In this document: piece after piece, positions 35,733 to 44,309 of the stretch
Position numbering within the stretch: the first letter of the stretch is position 1
How the letters are laid out: each line of letters begins with the position of its first letter
NCBI GenBank assembly: GCA_963727045.1
Contig: CAVSES010000001.1
Location: 248,001-312,000 of the forward strand
Length of the DNA: 64,000 nucleotides
Direction of reading: 5' to 3'
Origin: Bog-1198 sp963727045
GTDB lineage: Bacteria; Pseudomonadota; Gammaproteobacteria; Steroidobacterales; Steroidobacteraceae
Program-made: the position numbers and the translations under genes
Notes under the pieces: generated by a model
What the model was told of the DNA's origin: nothing
The model's database searches: none
Seen by the model: only the letters and a program-made list of their open reading frames with translations

Positions 35733-38700
35733 TTACGCGCCTCGATCCGCCGCGGATATCAGGCCGCGCCATAGGCGCACATCGTGCAGCTCGCGCATGG
35801 CGGCGGGCAGGGCGTCAATCTTCGCCGCCGCCTCGTGCAGCAAAGCTGAATGTCGTTCCTTGTCGGTCAGGGCCTGCGCAAAGAGGGCTGCCGCCAATTC
35901 CACCGACTGCCAGTAATCGCCATGGTTCCTGGCGGCAAGTTCCCGCTGGAATTTGACCACGGGTCCGATCAATTGAGCGGCCTCGACGGCGCGGCCCTGG
36001 CGGGCTATCGCCATCGCGAGCCAGGTCGAGAGTTCTCCCATGTCGCGCCGATCGCCGACGGCCTCAATGGGCGTATGTTTGCGCGCTTCCATGGATGCCC
36101 TTTCGGCGCGCTCGGCCGCGGCGTAGTCGCCGAGCATGTAGTCGGCGCGCCCCTCGAAATGATAGCCGACGAACAGGCTGACATATTTTTGATTTTCCTG
36201 GAGTCCTCCCTCGGGCTTCGTCGCCTCCATGGCGCGCAAATCGTTCCGGGCGAGACGCTGGGCGCCGGCGAAATCATCGGCCTCGAGGGCGATGCCGGCG
36301 GTAGGAAGGCTCTGCAGCGCTTCGACGAGGCTCACCGCCATGCTGCCTTGCGGTTCGCTGCGGCGCAGCTTCGCGAGGAACGGTTCTCCCGACGCGATGG
36401 TCGCCGCGGCTCCGGCCGCATCGCCGACCTGCGCCTGATGCACCGCGGTCTGCGCCACGGCATAGCCATGAATGATCACGAATCCCGTGCCCCCCGCTTG
36501 GGCAGCATGTCCATAGTCGTCGAGACACTTGAGGTAGTACGGAATCGCGTCGCGCACCCGTCCCATCGACCACAGCGCGTCGCCCACCCCTTGATGAGCC
36601 ACGCCCAGGTTGTTCATGCTCACGACGTTCTGCGGATCGAGGGTGAGGAGCGCCTGCCCGATTTGTACTTCGCGCTCGCCGATCCGCAGCGCCGCGCTTG
36701 GATTCAGATCGTTGGTCTCGACCTGCGCGAGATCCGATTCGATGATTTGCTGCGCATGCAGGGCGAGGCGGTAGCCCGGGCGTCTTTCCAGCACCTTGTC
36801 GGCGATGGCCAGGGCATCCATGCCCCGGCGGCGCGCCTCATCGTTTCGCCCCAGGTTGGCGAGCGCCGACACCAGCCATGCCCCGCCTTCCGCGTAGTCG
36901 GCGGCCATGTCGATGTTCGAGAGATCGCGCGCCCCGAGATCCGCCGCCAGCCGCATCGCCTGCTCCGCGGTTCGCGCGGACTCTTCGTTCTCGCTTCCCG
37001 CCTGCTGTTCGTAGGCAATCCGCACCAGCACCTCGACATAGGCGCGGCGCGCGGCAGCCGAGGCCTTGGGGGATTCGGCGAGCGGCCGCAACAGGTCGGC
37101 GGCGCGCTTGCCCTCGGTGGGCCCGGCGGGGTCATTGTTGTTGTCGTATATCTGCGCCTGAACCGAATGGCCGAGGGCGAGCGCAATGGTGGTCGCCTCG
37201 GAGTCATCTCCCCCGCGCCGCAGCTGCTCGAGCAGCTTCACGGCTTCTGCATCCGTGTCGCTGCTCGCCTTGAGATTCCCGACCGAACGCATCACCCGGG
37301 CGTACTGCACCATCGCGAGCGCGCCGTTGCGGATGGTTTGCGTGTCCTTGAGCGCCGGCGGCAGGGCGTGAAAATAGTCCACCTGCCTCTTGGCGAATTC
37401 CCCGATGACGTCGAGGCGTCCGAAGCTTTGCAGCTCGCGGACAAAGTCATCCGTCAGATACCCGAGAAGCTGTTCGGCCTGCATTCGCGCCTGCTCCGAT
37501 ACCGCGCGGGTTTGCTGCGCCTCGATTTCGGCGCGGTGGGCCCGCTGCGTGCTGAAATAGGCCAGCACCGCGGCAGTGAGCGCGGCAATGGCCAGGAGCG
37601 TGCAGCCGATGGCAATCTGGCGGGCTCGCACCAGAGCGTGGCGCGCGGAGAGTTCGCGCGAGTGCTGCTCGGCGAGCAGCCGCTCGGTCGCCTCGCGCGA
37701 CTCGCGTTCACGCCGCAGATCGCGGCTGCTCTTGACGACGCCGCACAGCACGTCGTGCGTGAGTTCGACGCGCCGCACATCGAGGCGTTCCTCGATCCGC
37801 AGCAGGCGCCGGTTGACGAGAACCGCCAGCGTGTCGGGAGCGGCGTCCACGGCATTCAGGCGGCTGAGGAGCCGTTCTTCGGCGATGTTCTCGCGAAAAC
37901 CCGACGCGGTCAGCAACTCGTCTTCGATCACCTGGCGAACGGCCGGCTTCTGGTCGGCGAGAGAGCGCTCGTAGAAGTTGCTCAAGATGCTGGCGTGCGA
38001 GCCGGCGAGCAGGTCGAGGGAGATCTCATCGCGGCCCTGCGCGATTCGAGTGTCGTTGAGCTCGCGGCAGATCAGGCTCAACAGCGAGGGTTCAACCTCG
38101 GCATGGGCGAGCTCCGCTCCGCCGGCAACGAAGCGCACGATGGCGGCCGCCACCTCTTCCGTCACCAGCCCCTTGCCCGGTTGCAGCACGGCGGCGAGCG
38201 CCTGCTCACCGGTCATCGGCGCCAGCCGCAGGCGATTCTGCGAGATGCTGGGCATCGCCTTCTTCAGTCCCTCGAGGGGCGCCAGATAGTCCTCGCGAAG
38301 CGCGATCAGGACGCGGTAGTCGCCGCGGGCGAAATCGAAACGGTCGGCCGCGGAGTCGTCCTCGTCCAGCCTTGCCTCCAGCGATTTGGGCGGACGGTTC
38401 TCGACCAGGTCGGCAAGCTCATCGATGAAGCGCGCTGCACGCGCACGGCCGAAGTCATCGCTCTGCGCCAGCGTGAAGATTTCCTCGAATTGGTCGAAGA
38501 TGAGCAGGGGAATCAGCGTCGCGCCGGACTCGTCGCGCAGTACGTCGTCGCGATGGTGCAGGAATTCCCACAACGACTCGCCCTCGACGGCAACTCCCGT
38601 CCGGGTCCATTCGCCGGAACGCCGTGCCGTGCGGCTGATGGCCTGTTTGATCTGTTCGGCGGGCTCCGGGGAGTCGTGGCCGTAGTCGATGCGCACATAG

Positions 38701-38963
38701 ATGGGGCAATAGCCCTGGCCTCGCAGGCGGGGGACGAGCCCGGCGCGCAGGATGGAGGTTTTGCCGAGTCCCGACTGGCCAAACAGAATCGTGAGCAGCT
38801 TGCGCTGCACCCTGCGTGCAAGTTCCGCGACTTCATCTTCACGTCCAAAAAAATATGCGCGCGTTTCCTCGGTGAACGAAGCGAGGCCCAGCCAGGGATT
38901 GCGTTCATCGACCGTTGCCGCGTTGGGATCGGCGGCCGGAATGTTCCTGGGTCGCGCGCTCAT
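35733..38963 (-). CDS. nSTAND1-type ATPase with transmembrane helix and long helical-repeat C-terminus
   Basis: A 1076-residue signal-transduction NTPase. Residues 22-45 (NPWLGLASFTEE ... FFGRED) are the nSTAND1 entry signature. Walker A is GQSGLGKTS (62-70) and Walker B is LLIFDQFE (153-160). Also seen are ALREDYLAPL (221-230) and ELTHDVL (400-406), all typical of this clade. A coiled stretch leads to one membrane helix (about 449-470). The remaining 600 residues are Ala/Leu-rich helical pairs like TPRs, probably outside the cytoplasm. The ATG overlaps the stop of the TIR gene by four bases. I infer that it senses a signal and controls the TIR partner. Confidence 0.88.
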   Translation of the reverse strand: MSARPRNIPAADPNAATVDERNPWLGLASFTEETRAYFFGREDEVAELARRVQRKLLTILFGQSGLGKTSILRAGLVPRLRGQGYCPIYVRIDYGHDSPEPAEQIKQAISRTARRSGEWTRTGVAVEGESLWEFLHHRDDVLRDESGATLIPLLIFDQFEEIFTLAQSDDFGRARAARFIDELADLVENRPPKSLEARLDEDDSAADRFDFARGDYRVLIALREDYLAPLEGLKKAMPSISQNRLRLAPMTGEQALAAVLQPGKGLVTEEVAAAIVRFVAGGAELAHAEVEPSLLSLICRELNDTRIAQGRDEISLDLLAGSHASILSNFYERSLADQKPAVRQVIEDELLTASGFRENIAEERLLSRLNAVDAAPDTLAVLVNRRLLRIEERLDVRRVELTHDVLCGVVKSSRDLRRERESREATERLLAEQHSRELSARHALVRARQIAIGCTLLAIAALTAAVLAYFSTQRAHRAEIEAQQTRAVSEQARMQAEQLLGYLTDDFVRELQSFGRLDVIGEFAKRQVDYFHALPPALKDTQTIRNGALAMVQYARVMRSVGNLKASSDTDAEAVKLLEQLRRGGDDSEATTIALALGHSVQAQIYDNNNDPAGPTEGKRAADLLRPLAESPKASAAARRAYVEVLVRIAYEQQAGSENEESARTAEQAMRLAADLGARDLSNIDMAADYAEGGAWLVSALANLGRNDEARRRGMDALAIADKVLERRPGYRLALHAQQIIESDLAQVETNDLNPSAALRIGEREVQIGQALLTLDPQNVVSMNNLGVAHQGVGDALWSMGRVRDAIPYYLKCLDDYGHAAQAGGTGFVIIHGYAVAQTAVHQAQVGDAAGAAATIASGEPFLAKLRRSEPQGSMAVSLVEALQSLPTAGIALEADDFAGAQRLARNDLRAMEATKPEGGLQENQKYVSLFVGYHFEGRADYMLGDYAAAERAERASMEARKHTPIEAVGDRRDMGELSTWLAMAIARQGRAVEAAQLIGPVVKFQRELAARNHGDYWQSVELAAALFAQALTDKERHSALLHEAAAKIDALPAAMRELHDVRLWRGLISAADRGA

Positions 38964-40345
38964 TGCGAGCGGGCCTGCATGAAGTCCTTGAGCCGCTGCG
39001 CGAACTCCGCGGGCACCTTTCCGCCCGGCAGCTGCGAGAAATGCAGCGCCTTGAACTTGTCCGGAACGAGCGCATCGGCGGCGCCGGTGGCATCGATGCT
39101 CACCGGGAGAATGAACAGCGCGCCGTCCGCCATGTTGCGCACGCGGTCGATCGCGTAGCTCCATTCCCGGCGAAAGTAGCCCTCGAGCCGCCGCTGCGTG
39201 GTGGCCGACACGACGGGAATGAAATACGAACAGCGCGCGACGTTGCGCTGAATCTTGCGGTCGTAGTCATCGCCCACTTCCAACCGGTCGATGTCGAACC
39301 AGGTCGTGATGCCCGCCGCCTCCAGACCCGCCTTGATTTCGCGGACCGCCGCCAGATCCTCGCGGGCGTAGCTCAGGAACACCGCATTGTCCGGCATATC
39401 GCGCTCGGGCGGCAGGAAGCGCGCTGCCGCAGGCTGCGCCGCCGACGCCGCCGAGGGCTTGCGGCGGGCCTGCCAGCGATGGTGCAGTTCCTCGACGAAC
39501 CGCTCGGCCCCCCGGTAGATCCGGGTGCGCACGCTCACCTGCTGCAGAAACGCCATGAGCCGGTCGTCCTGGCTGCTGTGATCGTCGGCCAGGACTTCGC
39601 CGACGTCGCGCGGGTCCGACAAGCGTTGACGCTTGGCCATGCGCAGAAACAAGCGTGCCAGCCAGTTCGTGAAGTTGCTGCCGATGAACAGCAGGTGATT
39701 GTGCTCGAGCTCGTGAAACAACTTCTCCGGCGCGAGGTGCTCGCTTTGCAACGCGCAGATGTACTCCAGAAGGTCCTCATCCGAGATGACGTAGGTGGGC
39801 GAGGCGGAGACCTTTCCAAAGAGGTGGTAGACGACCGGACGCTGCAGCCGGTCCCGCTCCACGGGCAGATCGGTGACCCGGTTGGGCGCATAGGACAGCA
39901 CATCCGTCGAGGGTGCGCCGCCGAAACGCTCCAGATTGATCGCGGTTTCGAGCAGAGGATCGAATGTCGTGGAGACGAACAGGTCGAAATCGGTGATCGC
40001 CGCCAGATGCCGCAGGGCGGCCGGAGGTTGGAAATTCGCCTCCTTGACGATGCTGCGCAGGCGTACATAGGCTTCCTCGCGTCGTCCCCGCGCCGAGAGA
40101 AACCAGCAGATCACATCGTTGAGCGTGTAGGGCTGCGGCAGTTCGGCGACGTTGACGTTCAGGCGCCCGGCGAGCTTTTCGGCGACCCAGTCGAGCAGCA
40201 GCCTCGGGCCGCGTTCGGTCGACACCAGCAGCAGCTCCGGCCCCACGATCGGGATCACGCGGCGTTCCTCGATGAAGCTCAGGAGGTCATCCCAGGCATC
40301 CTCATCGAGCGTGCTCACGGACAGCGCCGCGGCCGAATTATTCAT
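38960..40345 (-). CDS. SIR2-like (degenerate) plus TIR domain protein
   Basis: A 461-residue protein. Residues 15-290 form a SIR2-like domain: IPIVGPELL, FVSTTFDPLLE, VVYHLFGKVS and LLFIGSNFTNWLARLFLR align with the usual GAG, TTNYD, LHG and GYS motifs. The catalytic Asn and His positions are Phe here (TTFD, LFG), so NAD hydrolysis by this part is unlikely. Residues 319-440 are a TIR domain (AVFLSYARED ... TTWFDIDRLEVGDD ... GALFILPVSID); Glu394 in FRREWSYAID sits where TIR NADases have the catalytic Glu. First gene of the cassette. A role as NAD-depleting effector is inferred. Confidence 0.85.
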   Translation of the reverse strand: MNNSAAALSVSTLDEDAWDDLLSFIEERRVIPIVGPELLLVSTERGPRLLLDWVAEKLAGRLNVNVAELPQPYTLNDVICWFLSARGRREEAYVRLRSIVKEANFQPPAALRHLAAITDFDLFVSTTFDPLLETAINLERFGGAPSTDVLSYAPNRVTDLPVERDRLQRPVVYHLFGKVSASPTYVISDEDLLEYICALQSEHLAPEKLFHELEHNHLLFIGSNFTNWLARLFLRMAKRQRLSDPRDVGEVLADDHSSQDDRLMAFLQQVSVRTRIYRGAERFVEELHHRWQARRKPSAASAAQPAAARFLPPERDMPDNAVFLSYAREDLAAVREIKAGLEAAGITTWFDIDRLEVGDDYDRKIQRNVARCSYFIPVVSATTQRRLEGYFRREWSYAIDRVRNMADGALFILPVSIDATGAADALVPDKFKALHFSQLPGGKVPAEFAQRLKDFMQARSQ

Positions 40346-40443
40346 GCTGCATCCATTGTTCCCGGAAAGCCCGGAGTTGAATTCATACGACGATGCCGTT
40401 CGACCCGGTGGTTGCGGAGCTGTAGTTAACGTCGAAGTCTGAC

Positions 40444-40462
40444 GCAGTGCAACGAGCACTGC
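40444..40462. promoter_or_regulatory. Inverted repeat between the TIR cassette and the acyltransferase gene
   Basis: GCAGTGC (40444-40450) and GCACTGC (40456-40462) are perfect inverted copies with a five-base spacer, about 100 bases from the TIR gene start and 57 bases before the acyltransferase start. A second short repeat, GCCC-CTAA-GGGC (40468-40479), follows at once. The position in a divergent region suggests an operator or a small RNA hairpin. Confidence 0.4.
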
Positions 40463-40518
40463 AAGAAGCCCCTAAGGGCCATCCTTATGGTAACGAATGC
40501 CGTAAACTTGCGCGGCCC

Positions 40519-41370
40519 ATGATCAAATTTCTCTCGCGCCTGCCCATGCGGGTGCTATACGCGTTGTCCGGCTTTCTCTACGTCCTGGCGTTCTATGTGG
40601 TGCGTCATCGGCATCGGGTGATCCAGGAGCAGCTCGAAAAGGTGTTCCCCGGCTCGAGCGCCGCCGAACGCGAACTCATCCACAAGCAGTTCCTGAGGAA
40701 TTTCTGCGACGTCATGATGGAGGTTCTGAAGTCGGTATCGATGACGGAAGCCGACATGCGCGCCCGTGTGCGCATCGTGAATCTCGATGTTGCCCGCCGG
40801 TACCTGGATTGCGGCCAATCGGTGATGTTCGTGACATCGCACCTTTGCAATTGGGAATGGCTGTTGCACGGGGTGGCGCTGCAGCTGGGCTTCCCGGTCG
40901 ATGCAGCCTACAAACCGTTGCACGATCAGTGGGCGGAACAGCTGATGCTGCAGATCCGCTCGCGATTCGGCGCCCGGCTGGTGCCCGCCAAGGAACTGTT
41001 GGCGGATTTTCTGCGGCGGCGGGGCATCGTGCGGGCGGTGGCCATGAATGCCGATCAGGCGCCGGTCTCCACCGACAAGCGCTATTGGACGCATTTCTTG
41101 GGCCAGGACACGGCGTTCTATGTCGGCGCCGAGCAGATCGCGCGCGCCACCCGGCTGCCCATCCTGTACGCGGGCATGCGCCGCAGCCGGCGTGGCTACT
41201 ATGAGGTCGAGTTCAAACTGTTGTGGGACGGGCGGGAAGCGGCCGGTCCCAACGCGGTGACCGAACGGTACGCGCGCGTCTGCGAAACCGACGTGCTGAA
41301 GAGTCCCGCCGATTGGCTGTGGTCCTACCGCCGCTGGCGGTTGAAGAGGCCCCTGTACGGCGCCGATTGA
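40519..41370 (+). CDS. LpxL/HtrB-type lysophospholipid acyltransferase family protein
   Basis: A 283-residue membrane-anchored acyltransferase of the group that adds secondary acyl chains to lipid A. A hydrophobic N-terminal anchor (VLYALSGFLYVLAFYVV) precedes QLEKVFPGSSAAERELIHKQ, a stretch conserved in this family. The catalytic HX4E is in TSHLCNWEW (His and Glu). The middle contains AMNADQAPV, corresponding to the family's DQ motif. Start ATG at 40519. It could be a true lipid A acyltransferase or act on other acyl lipids, given the ACP-bearing acyl ligase nearby. Confidence 0.87.
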   Translation: MIKFLSRLPMRVLYALSGFLYVLAFYVVRHRHRVIQEQLEKVFPGSSAAERELIHKQFLRNFCDVMMEVLKSVSMTEADMRARVRIVNLDVARRYLDCGQSVMFVTSHLCNWEWLLHGVALQLGFPVDAAYKPLHDQWAEQLMLQIRSRFGARLVPAKELLADFLRRRGIVRAVAMNADQAPVSTDKRYWTHFLGQDTAFYVGAEQIARATRLPILYAGMRRSRRGYYEVEFKLLWDGREAAGPNAVTERYARVCETDVLKSPADWLWSYRRWRLKRPLYGAD

Positions 41371-41454
41371 CGTTCGACCATGCGCCCGGATTGCCTGATA
41401 ACATGAGCCCAAGACCGCGATTCCCGTTCCTTTGACGCCAACGCAGGTATACCC

Positions 41455-42321
41455 ATGAAGCTCGACGACAGCCGGCGAAGCGACAATGTCGAGGACGATC
41501 GCGGGTCGGGTCTCGGCGTTCGCGGTGCCGGGATCGGCATCGGCACCATCGTGATCGTGGTCATCGGGTATTTCATGGGCGTCAGTCCGGCGACCCTGCT
41601 GAGCTTGTTGAACGGCGGCGATCCGCAAGCCGTCACCCAGCCCGGTCCGGCTGATTCGGGTACGGCAGCCTCGAATGACCCCCAGGTCGATTTCGTCCGG
41701 GCCATTCTCGGCGAGACTGAGGACGTTTGGGGCGCCTATTTCAGCAACATGGGCAAGACCTACGTTCGCCCGAAGCTGGTGCTGTTCAGCGGGCAGGTCT
41801 CTTCCGCCTGCGGTCTCGCGAGCACCGCGTCCGGTCCGTTCTATTGTCCTGGCGATCAAAGGGTCTACATCGACTTGGCGTTCTTCCGTCAATTGGCGAC
41901 GGAATTCGCGGCACCGGGCGACTTCGCACGCGCTTACGTGATCGCCCACGAGGTGGGGCACCATGTGCAGAATTTGCTCGGAATCACGGACACAGCCGCC
42001 CAAGCCGAGGAACGGGCCGGCCGCGTCGGCGCCAATCGCGTATCGGTGAGAATCGAGCTGCAGGCGGACTGCTTTGCCGGCGTGTGGGCCGCGCAGGCCA
42101 ACGACGCGCGCAAAATTCTCGAGCCCGGCGACTTGGAGCAGGGACTCAAGGCCGCATCGTCCGTGGGTGACGACACCCTGCAAAGGCGCGAGCAGGGCAC
42201 GGTCGTTCCCGACAGCTTCACGCACGGCACGTCCGCCCAGCGTGTGGGGTGGTTTCGCCGCGGCTTCGAGTCCGGGAAAATCGACAACTGCGACACCTTC
42301 AGCGCGGGGGCATCGCTGTAG
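41455..42321 (+). CDS. ypfJ: Neutral zinc metallopeptidase, YpfJ family
   Basis: A 288-residue membrane-anchored putative metallopeptidase. A Gly-rich segment and one helix (IGIGTIVIVVIGYFMG) anchor it, then the periplasmic domain carries YVIAHEVGHHVQNLLG, the HExxH zinc motif, and ELQADCFAGVWA with the third ligand. Two Cys-containing stretches (SACGLAS, FYCPGDQ) typical of the family are present. The substrate of YpfJ is unknown. Convergent with the acyl-AMP ligase gene. Confidence 0.93.
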   Translation: MKLDDSRRSDNVEDDRGSGLGVRGAGIGIGTIVIVVIGYFMGVSPATLLSLLNGGDPQAVTQPGPADSGTAASNDPQVDFVRAILGETEDVWGAYFSNMGKTYVRPKLVLFSGQVSSACGLASTASGPFYCPGDQRVYIDLAFFRQLATEFAAPGDFARAYVIAHEVGHHVQNLLGITDTAAQAEERAGRVGANRVSVRIELQADCFAGVWAAQANDARKILEPGDLEQGLKAASSVGDDTLQRREQGTVVPDSFTHGTSAQRVGWFRRGFESGKIDNCDTFSAGASL

Positions 42322-42323
42322 CG

Positions 42324-44309
42324 CTAGGCCGGCATCGCCTTGAGCTTGCTCTCCAGATGCTTGGCGAGTTCGGCGATGGTCGGATGATCGAACAATTCGG
42401 TCAGGTCGATGAGCCCGGGGAATTCGCGGTCGACGTTTTCGTGAATCTCGATCAATTTGAGCGAACTTGCCCCGATGTCGAAGAGATTGTCGTTGACGTC
42501 GATTCTCTTGCCCGGCAGCGCCGTCTCGCAGATCGATTGCAGACGCGTTTCGAGCTCGGTTCCCGACACCCGGACGGCTCCTCCGTCCGCCTCCCGCAGC
42601 GATTTGAGTTCCGCCAATTCTGCGTCGAATTCGCCGTCGACATAGGCCTGTTCCAACAGGTGCCGCTGCACCTTGCCGCTGGTGGTCTTCGGAATTCGCT
42701 TCGTGGGAATGACCTGCGCCACCTCGAGCCCGGTGTGCTCGTTGATGAGGCGGCTGACCGCCGCCGCGACCGGCAGGAATTCCTGCATGCTGCTGCGATG
42801 TAGGACGAATACCACCAATTCCTCGCCCTGAGTGCCGGGGCGCGCGACGCCGGCCGCCACCACCTTGTTAAGGTCGAGCCCCGGCGCACGCTGCGCGATG
42901 TTCTCCAAATCGTACGGATAGTAATTCTGGCCGTTGACGAAGATGATCTCCTTGGCGCGGCCCGCGATGTAGAGCGAGCCCTCATGCATGAATCCGAGAT
43001 CCCCGGTGTCGACCCAGCCCTCCGCGTCGATCGCGAGCGCCGTGGCCTCCGGATCGCCAAAGTAGCCCCGCGTCACGCTGGCGCCGCGAATGAGGATGTG
43101 CCCCACGTGTCCGTCGGGGAGCGCGGCGCGCGAATCGTCCGCAATCCGCAATTCCGTGTTCGGAACGACGCGGCCGACGCACATCAGTTCGAGCACGTCG
43201 CGACTGTCGCCGGGGTTGATCTCCGCCCTCGCTCCCACGCCCAATTTGTGGCGATTCACCCGGATCCATCGGTAATCGACGTTCGCCTCGGGAAAAGTGA
43301 CCGCGAGACAGGCTTCGGCCAGGCCGTATACCGGGAACATCGCGCTGCGGCGGAGTCCCGTGTAGGCGAGCGCCCGCATGAATTCGTTGCACAGCTCCAC
43401 GGATATCGGTTCGGCGCCGTTGTAGATCGATCTGATGCAGGACAATTCGACGTCCTCGAGCCGGCGGTCGCCAAGCACTTTGAGAAAGTGCCGGTAGCCG
43501 AAATTCGGGGAACAGGTGATGGTGACGCGCTTCCTGGAGGCGAGCTGCAGCCACAGGAGCGGCCGGCGCACGAACAAGTCCGTCGGCATCAAATTGATGT
43601 GCGCCCGATTGGCGAACTGAATCAAGTAGAAGCCGATCAACCCCATGTCGTGGGTCAGCGGCATCCAACTTAGAGTGACGTCTTGATCGTTGTATTTGCC
43701 GACAGCGGTCGCGCCCTGGGCGTTCGCGATCAGATTGCCGTGCGTCAGCATCACGCCCTTGGGTTCGCTGGTCGACCCGGAGGAGAACTGGATGAAAGCC
43801 AGATCCTCCGGCGCCGGCCGAATGAGCCTGCCGAGCTGCGAGATGTCGGTGATCGACTCGACCAGAAAGCTTCGCGACTTGATCTCCGCGAACAGGGCGG
43901 ACTCTCCGACCTGGGCGGCGAGGGCCTCCAACCGCTCGAGGTTCTTGGCATTCGTGTACAAGAGGGGTTTGCCCAATTTGCGCGCGACTCGCAGCAGCTT
44001 GTGCCGGTGCTCGTCGCTGATGCCGACCGCGAGAGGCACCGGCACAATGCCGCCGCAGATCGCCGCCCAAAAACCGTCGAGGAACTGTTCGTTGTCGCTC
44101 AGGAAGATGATCATCTTGTCGCCGCGCTGCGCGCCCATGGCCTGCAGATGATGCAAGATGCCGAGGCCCCTCGTATACACGTCTCCGTACGCGACGCGCC
44201 GTTCGGAATTCTCGCCCTCGACATAGGTGACGGCGCGTTCGACGCCGCGGTTGCTCTCGAGGATGTCGACCAGGGTCTTGTAGTTCATGAGTCTGCCAAC
44301 GTCGTTCAT
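42324..44309 (-). CDS. Fatty acyl-AMP ligase-like enzyme fused to an acyl carrier domain
   Basis: A 661-residue protein. Residues 1-560 are an acyl-adenylating (AMP-binding) enzyme with the P-loop FSSGSTSEPKGVMLTHGN, MPLTHDMGLIGF, VYGLAEACLAVTFP and WVDTGDLGF. The last 80 residues are an acyl carrier protein domain with the phosphopantetheine Ser in DIGASSLKLIEI. It should activate a fatty acid with ATP and load it on its own carrier, as FAAL-ACP proteins do at the start of lipopeptide or polyketide routes. The start at 44309 has GGTGGA upstream and overlaps the P450 stop by four bases. No PKS or NRPS gene is in view. Confidence 0.88.
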   Translation of the reverse strand: MNDVGRLMNYKTLVDILESNRGVERAVTYVEGENSERRVAYGDVYTRGLGILHHLQAMGAQRGDKMIIFLSDNEQFLDGFWAAICGGIVPVPLAVGISDEHRHKLLRVARKLGKPLLYTNAKNLERLEALAAQVGESALFAEIKSRSFLVESITDISQLGRLIRPAPEDLAFIQFSSGSTSEPKGVMLTHGNLIANAQGATAVGKYNDQDVTLSWMPLTHDMGLIGFYLIQFANRAHINLMPTDLFVRRPLLWLQLASRKRVTITCSPNFGYRHFLKVLGDRRLEDVELSCIRSIYNGAEPISVELCNEFMRALAYTGLRRSAMFPVYGLAEACLAVTFPEANVDYRWIRVNRHKLGVGARAEINPGDSRDVLELMCVGRVVPNTELRIADDSRAALPDGHVGHILIRGASVTRGYFGDPEATALAIDAEGWVDTGDLGFMHEGSLYIAGRAKEIIFVNGQNYYPYDLENIAQRAPGLDLNKVVAAGVARPGTQGEELVVFVLHRSSMQEFLPVAAAVSRLINEHTGLEVAQVIPTKRIPKTTSGKVQRHLLEQAYVDGEFDAELAELKSLREADGGAVRVSGTELETRLQSICETALPGKRIDVNDNLFDIGASSLKLIEIHENVDREFPGLIDLTELFDHPTIAELAKHLESKLKAMPA

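Noticed and set aside
35850..39158. An uninterrupted plus-strand frame of 1102 codons opposite the nSTAND gene
   Set aside because: It is the antisense shadow of a GC-rich gene; the translation has no family resemblance, while the minus strand has all nSTAND1 motifs and coupled neighbours.
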